Position numbers and translations under genes: made by a program
Assembly (NCBI GenBank): GCA_033964015.1
Contig: JAWWUD010000110.1
Span: 248,001-312,000, forward strand
From: Scolanthus callimorphus
Taxonomy: Eukaryota; Cnidaria; Anthozoa; Actiniaria; Edwardsiidae
Direction: 5' to 3'
DNA length: 64,000 nucleotides
Shown: positions 47,400-56,679 of the stretch, piece by piece
How positions within the stretch are numbered: position 1 is the first letter of the stretch
Layout: the number at the start of each line of letters is the position of its first letter
Notes under the pieces: generated by a model
Database searches by the model: none
The model's input: the letters and a program-made list of their open reading frames with translations, nothing else
What the model was told of the DNA's origin: nothing

Positions 47400-47956
47400 G
47401 GCCTGGGATTCGAAATGGGCTTGGGGCTAGCCCCCAAAAATGCAAAATGTGCCTTAAATTGCTTTAATCTATTTAAGGCAGGCTAATTTTTGGCACAGTG
47501 ATAAAACTGGACGAACTTAATATTTTGGTGCTATAACTTAGTGCGGAGTGACGTCACAAGGTATGTCACGTGACAAAACAATAAATTGCTTTTCCGGTGA
47601 TGGAGAAAACATCTAACAATACAGCTTTGGTGAAAATGGATAGACCTCAGCAATAGAAACATCGTACCGTTTTGGCTGCTGAACTATTATTTACTGTTAA
47701 CGAGATATAAGGGTCGGAATCAGGTCACGTGACCTAATTAATATAGCAGCCCCTTAAAGCACCCTAAAGGAGCAAACTTTTTCCACATGTAAAAACGTCA
47801 CTATGTAGAACCCAAAGAGAGAAATATTATTAGCTATTAACTTTTCAAAAAGGAGTGAAACTCACCACCGGAAAAATTTTTAAAAATGTCACGTGACTGG
47901 CCACGTGACGAGTGTATCATTTTGTAATTTTTCGATTTTCTGGGCTGACCCAGGCC
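47400..47956. mobile_element. 557-bp MITE with TTAA duplication and GGCCTGGG ends
   Basis: TTAA (47396-47399) then GGCCTGGG at the left mirrors CCCAGGCC then TTAA (47957-47960) at the right. Inside are GTGACGTCAC and several CACGTGAC words, also found in the right part of the 40802 element. It is non-autonomous, of TTAA-target type. Confidence 0.75.
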
Positions 47957-48209
47957 TTAAGGTGACTCCACGAAAAGTCCAAGCGCATATGCCTTCAAAT
48001 TTTCGTTTGTCAGCCTTCACTAGAGCAGACAATTCCTCATACCCTCCCCCTTGAGTCCTCACAGGCACAGCATTTGTACCCTCCTTAAAGAGGGTGCAAA
48101 TTCCGACCCGCTCATTCCGATGCATAAACAAAGAACTCTAGACGGCTTGCAAAGATTTGAGCGTGTAGTACTCTGCGACCAAAATTTATTACTTCTCTAC
48201 TTATAAATA

Positions 48210-48358
48210 TTTGGGTTATCTCCAGTGTAAGAACCATTCCCTGAGGACACCTTTGTGTTTAGTTACTATTTAATCATGATTCGTTCAACCTTCGTTCTAC
48301 CAAACAAAGGAAGCTTTGTTACGCAGCTGGTGAGTTCTTACACTGGAGATGAGCCAAA
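48210..48358. mobile_element. 149-bp MITE with TA duplication
   Basis: TTTGGGTTATCTCCAGTGTA with AGAAC at the left is mirrored by GTTCTTACACTGGAGATGAG then CCAAA at the right. TA lies on both sides (48208-48209 and 48359-48360). Mariner-type size and target. Confidence 0.78.
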
Positions 48359-48849
48359 TATTTTTCGCCGAACTATTAGAGCTGGGGCAAGTTAACACCT
48401 AAAGCTACGGGCCTGAATCATTGTAGAAAGCAAAGACCCATGCTGAAGCTATAACAAGAAAACAGCCCGTCACTTCGTGACGCTAGAAGACCCAACCTAA
48501 GTTCCCCCTTCCATAAACTGCTGATTTACATTACTAATGACCTCCCTTTTTGTGTGTTTGTTTTGCACTGGTCTCCCTGATTTTGGTGGAGAAAAATGAC
48601 GCACGTGTGTGTGTCTTGGTGAGTCAGTCCGGTTCTCAAATCTGTCTAAGAACCCGCTAAAATTGAAAACGCAGCCTATTACAGAAAAACATTTGACTTT
48701 GCAATTGTTTGTATAATGCTTATCAGTAAGGCACGAGAGAAGAAACAGGTAAAGTTAAACTGTTCTAAGAAATTTCTTAGTTTATCATAGGAATATTTAG
48801 AGAATACATTCATGACTAAGCGCGCGCTCTGTAGGCAGTGCCAGGTGTA

Positions 48850-49570
48850 AGTTTGTTCAAACTTGAATGAAATTTTTCTCAGCTCAAATCTTCTCGAATT
48901 AGAATTATCCCTACACACAAATGTAAGTAATCTGTAATAGAACCATTTAGGTTTGAATGTCTATGGAGCTATCGGCTAAGGGAACTGTGTTCTTTTTTAG
49001 TGTATGTGGGAGATTTCAACATGGCCGTGATTGCGGCTTTGTCCCTCGCTGAAAAAATCGCTTGAATTAGAACTTAGCCAAAGGTGAATCTTTTCCAACA
49101 AAAACACGCCCACTGGAGAGATTTCCTCCTTCTCTTCTGGTTTGTGTCATTCGTTTTGCGATACAGCGTTAAGATTTATACTTAGAAAATATTATTCATG
49201 GCTTTGTGGCATTTCGCCTTAGCGTGCTTCCAGAAAGCAAGGCGGTGTACGGCGGTGTACGTTTGTTCAAACTTGAATGAAAATTTTTCTCAGCTTAAAG
49301 CTTTCGAATAATATTTATCCCTGCACATTCCTGCAAGTAATCTGTGACAGAACCATTTAGGTTTAGATGACTATGGTGATTTCGGCTGTGCGAACTGAGT
49401 TCTTTTTTAGTTTCTGTGGGAGATTTCAAAATGGCGGCGATGGCAGCTTTGTCCCTCGCTTAAGAAATCGCTTGAATTTAGAACTTAGCCCAGGGTGAAT
49501 CTTTTCCAACCAAAACACGCCCACTGTGGAGATATCCACTTTCTCTTCAGGTTTGTGAACTTCGTTTGGC
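48850..49570. repeat. Tandem duplication, unit about 410 bp
   Basis: GTTTGTTCAAACTTGAATGA starts both copies (near 48851 and 49260). About 310 bp of each unit are similar, including TGGGAGATTTCA.CATGGC and AACACGCCCACT. No gene is seen in either. Confidence 0.75.
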
Positions 49571-49654
49571 GACAGCTTCAGGGCCAAGCGGAGTGAGTGC
49601 GGACGATTTAGCCAATCAGAAACGTTTGCGCAGACAACCCGATTATAATAGTAT

Positions 49655-49692
49655 AGATATAGATTTAGGCACTGCCTAAAAGCGGAGCTCCC
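49655..49692 (+). mobile_element. HINE-like 5' end (copy 4)
   Basis: ATATAGATTTAGG with the perfect hairpin TTAGGCACTGCCTAA and then AAAAGCGGAGCTCCC. The matching 3' end may be the one at 53619-53668, which would give a 4-kb composite, but this pairing is not proven. Confidence 0.55.
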
Positions 49693-49926
49693 AACTATTA
49701 TAAGGAATAAAAGATGGTAGTAGTTTATTGTAGTATCAAAATACATTTATTATATTTAGACTAATATGATTGCCTTTGTGCCTTTTAAAAAACACAAAAA
49801 GCATGAGGACAACTTAACTAATAAAAATGTAGACACCCGTAGGGCTTGTTCACATGAGGTGACATATCAACCTCATCCCCAGGGTAATTTTGTGGGTAAT
49901 TTTGAAGATGGCGATTGTTTGAGTAC

Positions 49927-50031
49927 AAGACCCTGGGGGAGGCTGAGTCACTGCCCACTGTTTGAAAACATGGGAACGCGGTTGTCCTTTGTTTTGAAAC
50001 GGTCATGTGACTCAGCCTCCCCCAGGGTCTT
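49927..50031. repeat. Perfect 24-bp inverted repeat
   Basis: The left arm (AAGACCCTGGGGGAGGCTGA then GTCA) is mirrored without mismatch at 50008-50031, with a 57-bp spacer. Probably a young foldback element or hairpin. Confidence 0.8.
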
Positions 50032-50200
50032 CTCCCGAGTCAACCGGGGACAAGATTGGTGAGATATCTTGGACTAGGGACAACTTTGGGGTAGGGACAA
50101 AACTGGCACCTGTTTCACATGAGAAAAAATTGCAAGATATCTTGGTGTTGTGGCTAACACATGCGGCACACACTATCAAGAAAGTTGGCAATCAAGAAAG

Positions 50201-50654
50201 TTGTTAGGGCTGCTGTTAGGCCTAACAGACCTAACAACCCAAACAGCAGCGAGAAAAGATTCCTTACTCCCACCTCTTAAAAGACGGGGCACAAATTATG
50301 ATAAACACCTAACAACCCTAACAGCCCTAACACCACTTACAGACCTAACAGCCCTAACAGACTGTTAGGTTTGTTAGGGCTGTTAGGTTTGTTGGCTGTT
50401 AGGGTTGTCAGGCCAGCCAGGGCTGTAAGGGCTGTTATGGCTGTAAGGGCTGTTAGGGCTGTAAGGGCTGTTAGGGCTGTAAGGGCTGTAAGACCTGTTA
50501 GGGCTGTAAGGGCTGTCAGGTGTTGATCATAATATGTGCCCCACCTTTTAGACGTGGGAGTAAGGAATGCTTCCTCCCAGCTGTTTGTCCCTAACAGCAG
50601 CCCTATGCTGTTTGGGACTGTTAGGGCTGTTAGGCCTAACAGCAGCCCTAACAA
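50201..50654. repeat. Large palindrome built of TGTTAGGGC-type repeats
   Basis: The left arm starts TTGTTAGGGCTGCTGTTAGG and the right arm ends mirrored (CCTAACAGCAGCCCTAACAA). The arms are about 150 bp, including the mirrored pair ATTCCTTACTCCCAC / GTGGGAGTAAGGAAT. The centre (50370-50520) is a tandem array of GGGCTGTAA/GGGCTGTTA. The unit contains TTAGGG but with a 9-10-bp period, so it is not telomere sequence. Confidence 0.85.
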
Positions 50655-53357
50655 GAATTTCCCTGTCCTATTTCTTGACTCATATGACCCCTGAGATAGA
50701 CAGTTTTATGCTGTCCCTACACAAATACCATATCTCTCTGCCCAGAGTTGTCTCGGTCACAAGTGAATTGTTTGATTTCAACACAGAGGGATTGTATAGA
50801 TTGCATAGAGGCAAGTCTGGGGACCAAAATATCCCCTAATCCCCATATCTTGCCTCACTTGATGCCTCTCCCTGCAACATATCCGAAAAATATCGGGTAA
50901 TCTTTTTCAACCCTAAAAAAGTTTGCAGTTTCGAATTTTGTAATGACTAAATTTTCAAATTTTAAATAAATTTGATTGCTTGATTGGCTTGATTTATGTT
51001 ATTGCTTGCCACATGTCCCACGGCTTACAGTCAGAATTAGCATGCTCCCTGCTCTTTTCCATACAAATACTGTACTTTTTTTTTAGAAATTCCATAGGGG
51101 TGGGGGTCTCTTTTCAATGCCCAGGGCAGGGGGGGGGGGGGGGGGCACAATAACTTTCATGATTTATTCAGGACAATATTTATTCCTCAGTGGAAAAAAA
51201 CTGCATTATCTGACAGAATAGTAAGTAGAATAATTTCACAAGATAATATTATTGATAGATACGCCAGAGAAATAAATATGATACATTTTACCAGGATTCC
51301 GGGCAATTTTGGCAAAGTGGCCAAAAATCCAGTTACTGAAACATTTAGAATTGCTTGCTTGATTTTGGTCTATTTTGGAAACAAAATGTATGCCATGAGC
51401 AACAAATGAAAAGGAGAAATATAATGTCAAAGTTCTCCACCCTGGGGTACTACAATGATACTCTATGTCAACCCAATTCTATAAAAACCCTCAACTGTAT
51501 ATTGAAACAGGTTGTCATCTAGATTTTATAATGGCAATAACACAAGTTACTAATGCGTGCAGACCCTTCAAAAGATATTGGACCAGACACTATTACTCCT
51601 GGCCATACGGGTGTTAAGCAGAAGGCTGCAATGTCCAAAGTGTTCCAAATACATAACTCCATATTATGGGTGGAGCAATTTAGTAGAAGGGTCTGAAATT
51701 CATGAAGTTTCAGGTTTACAAGATGTCCAGAAAAGCAAAAATAAGGTACTTGAATTTCACCTAATTGCAATTGCACTTGAAAAACTTGGATCAAGATACA
51801 TCTATTGGGTTTTAGAAAACAATGAAACTACGGCGGAAACATATAACAGAGGCTCTCTTTATTCTGATCCAACAGAAATGGGAAAACGTTCTGTGGACTC
51901 TGTTGGCTTTCCTTTGAGCAAGGAAAATATTATAGATGAATCAAATTAAACTTATATTTGACTGGGGTGGAAGGTTTTCAAGAAATAAATTATAATAGAT
52001 AAGTTAGCTATCAATAGATAGAATAAAGTAATCAATTCTATAATTTAATGAATGACCAAAACACAGTTGAAAGTCTGATCATCTTTCCTAAATCGTACGG
52101 CCGAGGAATCAAATTTCCTGAAGAGATCGTCTAGTCAGAGAAAATATTTCTCATAAAACTAGTCATACTAATAGTCCACTTCATACTGAATGTTTGTCCA
52201 ACTCCAGTGAACAGTGAGTTTCCAATCCACACCGCACCCATTATATCCGTGACTTTCAAAGCTATTTCATGTCTAGGGAGCTGAAGAACCCACAAAACAC
52301 GGCAAAACACGAAAACTCCCGCGCTCGATTTGGGCGCCATTGTTGTTGTACTGTAACTCGTGACAAACGTTTTCAGTTCATGTGAATTCAGCTATAGTCC
52401 TGACACTTTCGCATTCAGTGGAGAAGTAGAACATGTGTCTAATTAAATAGAATTGCAGCCTGTAATTTTTCCTCGTAAAAACGACTCCAAAACTCGAAAA
52501 CAAACAGGGCAGGCTATCGTGTGTAGGAACTTGACTATACAACTACAACTCTTGCCGCTTCGGGTCACGTGGTGGTCATGAACAAAGACGTTTGTCAATA
52601 GAAACTTTATTTCCGCTTCCTGTAAAGTGAAGTTTGTGTTTTCGGTGAACAGAGATCCAATTATACCACGCTCGGTGTCGGCGCTCGCCAGGCGTTGTGT
52701 CGTTCAAGGTACCGAATGTTTTTGTTTAAAAAAAATAGTGTTAGTCCATCAACTGTCGAGGAGAGCCGGAAATTTGTGGTTCACTCAAAGTCAAGGGCAA
52801 GGGGAACAAACCGTTTCCATGTTAATCCTTGACTATCGAGTAGTCTTAAAAAGATATGATGGCAAGAACAGGATGCCTCTCTTTGGTGGTTTACTTTCTG
52901 CTTGCCCGGCTTCTTCTTCCCCCTTCTTCCAATTTTCGCAATTTCCGTCTAGGTCTCTCTGGTGCTTCCATTTCTTTCTGCTCTTCTACGATAATTTTAA
53001 CATTCCTCGATCCCTTCCTCATCCCTCGACCTAATGTTTGTATTCTACGGCTTCCTCTTCGCGTATTTTTATCCTTTGAGGCGTAAGTGATAGCACGGTT
53101 CTGTAGTTAGAGACAGAGTGTTTTTTCTCGGCCTTGAAACTCCGACTGGAAGAATTTCAGGAGCAAGCCGACAAAGAAAATACTCCAACTTGATTATTAT
53201 TCCCCATTCTACCAACTCTTTGGATTCCATGGCTTATTCTTTTCTTCTTCGGGCATTTCTCCTTTGAGTAATAATTGTAGGTCGTTTTTTCAGCCGCTAG
53301 CAGCCCTGTAGTCTTTTTGTGCCTCCGATTTAGCTTTCACGTGAGCATCAACACCCC
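50655..53357. other. No recognisable gene
   Basis: A G-run lies at 51128-51145. Frames at 51557-51949 (+) and 52131-52340 (-) are open, and the latter starts MAPKSSAG after GC-rich sequence, but neither shows a domain or a good splice partner. Confidence 0.35.
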
Positions 53358-53470
53358 ACTGACAACGCGCCCCTCCCCCGTTAGTTGAGCACTCCCTCCT
53401 CCCTCCTGACAACGCGCCCCTCCCCCGTTAGTTGAGTATGCTTGACGTCACAATAGGGCTATTGTGACGT
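53358..53470. repeat. 30-bp direct repeat and CRE-bearing hairpin
   Basis: TGACAACGCGCCCCTCCCCC (then GTTAGTTGAG) occurs at 53358 and 53407. It is followed by the hairpin ACGTCACAATAG / CTATTGTGACGT around a 3-nt loop (53444-53470). Confidence 0.75.
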
Positions 53471-53618
53471 AGGGTAGACAGGAAAACGTACAGCATCCGG
53501 GACTTGCTGAGACGTCCAAAAATCGGATCGACCCCTAGCAATTTCCACAGGTTACTCAAATACTCACACAGGGTACCCAATACTATATTTGCAGTTTTTG
53601 ACCCTGTTTTCTTAGGTA

Positions 53619-53668
53619 TGGTGCTCCGCTTTGCGGCGGCCTTTGGCCGCCGCAAGGAGCTCCGCTAA
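53619..53668 (+). mobile_element. HINE-like 3' end hairpin
   Basis: TTGCGGCGGCC-TTT-GGCCGCCGCAA is a long GC-rich stem, followed by GGAGCTCCGCTAATA. The same architecture as the other copies, with different stem bases. Confidence 0.6.
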
Positions 53669-54455
53669 TATTGGCTCTTCTCAACAAAGGTAATTGTTCA
53701 TTCTTTCTTGACGAATTTATAATATTCACCAGCGTCTATAAATCATAGAGTGATCCACAACGCAGTCATCATTGGATGATCAGCTTAGCATTTGAAGACA
53801 TAAAGTAATAACATGTCTTCGCCGCAAAATTTCAGAAAAGTTCGGTGTTTTTTGGTGATGCTATAGGACTTTTAATGTTAAGCATGAGTTAAAAGAAAAC
53901 TTAAGTCATCAATTTGTTGCTCCTATAAAATCTCAATTTTGGTTCCGAGGAATTCGCTAAGATTTTCTAATTACAAGGGGCAATTAAATTGAACATCAAT
54001 TTTGAAATTTCGTGCAAAAGTGATAGCAATTTTTATTTCAGAGATGTCTAAAGTTGAGCAAGGGGATCCACTGTAGCTGGGATATTATTAAAAGTATTAA
54101 TGCAAATAAAGATCGAAGTATGTTAAGGTATTGCTAAAAGATGCCTGCTACTGTCCTCTAAGTTTGATATTCGTCACAGGAATACACTTGAGTATACGAC
54201 CACATGATTTACATGACTGTTTCTTGTCCTTCATTGATAAGATCATTGGATGGCTACCAATTGGAGTTTTGTTTTACTTTGGAAGAAACTTCCGCTGTAG
54301 TTATCCAGTTTCTGACTATTTCTTCGAAGAAAATCTTCCAGTGAATTTCCTCTCCTCGATGGCCGCCATTTTCTGGCGTGAAATTCTGGATCGCGAGGGA
54401 CTGGATCGACTCCCAGAAAATAGGAGCCGCGCTCTGATTGGTCACTGGCTTTAAC

Positions 54456-54528
54456 GGTCAATCTCAGCAGACGCTGGTGGGGAGAAAATTGAAACGAGTG
54501 ACACGCCAGCGGCTGCAAAGGAAGCTAG
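54456..54528 (-). repeat. Inverted copy of the 31911 repeat
   Basis: Reads as the reverse complement of 31911-31984 with few differences. A flanking palindrome-like stretch (GAGTCGATCC../..CGATCCAG) lies at 54380-54420. Confidence 0.6.
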
Positions 54529-54650
54529 GCATCAGATCCACAAAACAAATCCATGCACACTTTGGGATCCTGAAAAAAAAACCCTGCAAATCCAACATTA
54601 ATTCCCCTTCAGTTTTCTAATGGTCCTTCCCTTACCTTATTTATTTCCAG

Positions 54651-54841
54651 GATTTCTTGCTGACAAGATGGGTTCATATATCATTCCGTTCTATTTCTCC
54701 GGAGGAATAGTTTTAATTGGAGCATGCATCCCTCTTCTTCTCTGCTTTAGACGGAAGAACGATACCAATGACAGATCGATGCTTGAAGGTCAAGACAGCT
54801 TGCCTTTTCACGAATTTTGCGAAAAGGAAACGGTGCTGTGA
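54651..54841 (+). CDS. SLC16-like monocarboxylate transporter, terminal exon
   Basis: The exon starts after TTATTTCCAG and completes the glycine codon left open at 23847. It reads FLADKMGSY, then one hydrophobic helix (FYFSGGIVLIGACIPLLLCF, the expected last membrane segment), the positive-inside RRK and a short acidic cytoplasmic tail, ending at TGA (54839-54841). The length and topology suit the C-terminus of SLC16/MCT proteins. The frame has no breaks, so the gene is probably active despite the large intron. Confidence 0.85.
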
Positions 54842-55283
54842 AGTTGTTCAATTGTTGTATGATTATCTGCTATTTAACAAATGTCTCCTGATTTTCTGCG
54901 GTAAAAATGTTGTGGGTCCGCAGTACATTTTCACCACCTGATTACGTCATTTCGTGGTGTATATAAGAGGACATACAACGGAAATTAATGCTTCCGAACG
55001 GAACGCAGTGTAGTTGGAAAGCTTTTTCATTTTTGCTTGTAGCTATTTTTGTTGTCAATTGACAGTACTCGCATTCCACGATTTCGTATGCATGAATCTG
55101 ATTGGCAGTTGCATCAGAATAATTTATTCCAGGATGCTTTAAATACATTTTGATGGTCGTTGTACTTCAACTCTCGCCAGAAATCGACAGCAAGTGCTGT
55201 CAAACTTCGATAGTTTTAATCATATATTATCATTATTACTAAGTATATATTAAAAGATTATAACAATCGATGTAATCGTAAAC

Positions 55284-55289
55284 AATAAA
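55284..55289 (+). terminator. Possible polyadenylation signal of the transporter gene
   Basis: AATAAA lies about 445 bp after the stop codon, with no closer canonical signal that I noticed. It would give a 3' UTR of ordinary size. Confidence 0.4.
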
Positions 55290-55592
55290 CCTTGCTGTTC
55301 AACCATGGCAATAGCAATATACTCCAATGAGTGGTAGTGTATTTTCTTTTGCACGCATGAATATGCTTTGCTATAGCGCAAAATAGAAATGAAATCAGGG
55401 GACATTTGTTTTATACCACAGCAAAAAGGTAAAAATAAAAACAATTAAAACAGCCGCGCGCAGCCAAACGGTGTCTTCATTGGTTCTTTTAAGCGCGCGC
55501 TTAATGTGGCGCGTATCGTGGTGAGAACCATTACTTTATCGGTGAAATAGAGCATAGATTTAGCGTTATATCGTAGATATACTATATTATAG

Positions 55593-55738
55593 GATTATTC
55601 AAAGCTTCAGGAGGCTAGATTCCGCTAAGAAAATAGCACGAAAAACGATATCGCACGAGTCGCGCAGCGACGAGGGAGATATCGCCTTTTTGAGTGCTAT
55701 TTTTAGCGGAAACCACCGACTGAACGCTTTGAATAGAC
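55593..55738. repeat. 146-bp palindromic element
   Basis: The outer arms GATTATTCAAAG/CTTTGAATAGAC and inner arms TTCCGCTAAGAAAATAGCAC/GTGCTATTTTTAGCGGAA are mirrored, with a GATATCG pair near the centre. It looks like a small foldback MITE. Confidence 0.7.
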
Positions 55739-55740
55739 TT

Positions 55741-55795
55741 GAATCCTATGATATCTCGTCCTCAATTTACACAAAAAAGAGATATCATAGGATTC
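55741..55795. repeat. Perfect 17-bp hairpin
   Basis: GAATCCTATGATATCTC is exactly mirrored at 55779-55795 with a 21-nt spacer. It directly abuts the HINE-like 3' tip at 55798. Confidence 0.8.
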
Positions 55796-55797
55796 TA

Positions 55798-56010
55798 TAG
55801 CGGAACTTCCCGCGCCGAAGGCGCGGAGTGGAGCCCCATACGTATCATTCAACGTCACATGGCTAAAAGCAACCCATCCAAGTCAAAACGGAACGTTCAG
55901 CGGTTTACGAAAACATCGCGGGCTCTTATTTAAGCATGCGCACTTGCGTTAGTGTCGACCCGTGTACACAGCCGATCACAGTTCACTGAGCGTGCGCTTC
56001 GTCCTCCACT
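55798..56010 (-). mobile_element. HINE-like 3' end fragment, inverted
   Basis: Reverse-complemented, this matches the last 200 bp of copy 2 (about 8380-8594), including the hairpin CGCGCC-TTC-GGCGCG and GGAAGTTCCGCTA. Stem bases differ but pairing is kept. No 5' end was found. Confidence 0.7.
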
Positions 56011-56679
56011 TTAACTTTAACTTTAAATTTAATTTAGGTAATTGCCACTAGCATCCGGCAATGGGTGGTAGACGACCATGTGCCAGCGCAAGACAATGAA
56101 CAATAAATAAATAAATAAGTAAACAAAACGATATGATTAACCGATACAAATAATGTCGCGCGCGCATGCCGTATAACTGCCATTACCGAATTAGCTTACC
56201 ATGGAGAGATTGAAACACAGAGACAGAAGGGGGGTCCAGCACATCCAGCACGACATTTTGGACTCCAAACTGCAAAAACCTGTTTAATTTTGACGGCAAA
56301 CTCGCCCCAAAATATTATGCATTGATAGTCACAGAGATTTATCTGAATTCTTTAAAGAGGCAAACAATAAGAGATGCAAGAAGAGACAAAGGGACTGAAC
56401 TAATTTTTGGGCGGTTAATCGGGCGCGATTTAGGAGTCCCGAAAAGTGTTTCTCGAAACTCCAGAAAACCGAATTTCAGAATTTCCAAACTTTGTGAAAA
56501 CTTTGCTTTAAATAAACAATGAATATATAAAAACTTATCGATTTGTCGATGTCAGTAGACAAAGTGTATCGCCATGTTGGTATTTTCACCGATAAATGCT
56601 AAGAAAACAGATAAAATGTGCGAAAGAGAAAGCATTTTGCACCGAATTCTTGTTGATGCATTGTAGCCTGAGTTAACAG
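56011..56679. other. No recognisable gene
   Basis: There is an ACTTTAACTTTAACTTTAAA and (AATA)n stretch (56020-56120), possibly a LINE tail. The frame at 56322-56522 has no recognised domain. Confidence 0.35.

Larger units (their letters stand above)
23848..54650 (+). other. 30.8-kb intron of the transporter gene
   Basis: It runs from donor GTTAGT (23848) to acceptor TTATTTCCAG (54641-54650) in matching phase. It is filled with transposable elements and the RecQ/DUF6589 pseudogene pair described separately. A missing transporter exon inside it is unlikely, because the protein reads correctly across the join. Confidence 0.75.

Noticed and set aside
50201..50654. Interstitial telomere
   Set aside because: TTAGGG occurs but the repeat period is 9-10 bp with a TGTTAGGGC unit, and the array is inverted on itself.
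51557..51949. A 130-codon frame on the + strand
   Set aside because: There is no domain I recognise, and an overlapping - strand frame is equally open. Neither is supported by splice sites or codon bias that I can judge by eye.
52131..52340. A first coding exon starting MAPKSSAG on the - strand
   Set aside because: The upstream GC-rich sequence is suggestive, but no convincing splice donor or downstream exon was found and the sequence matches no family I know.
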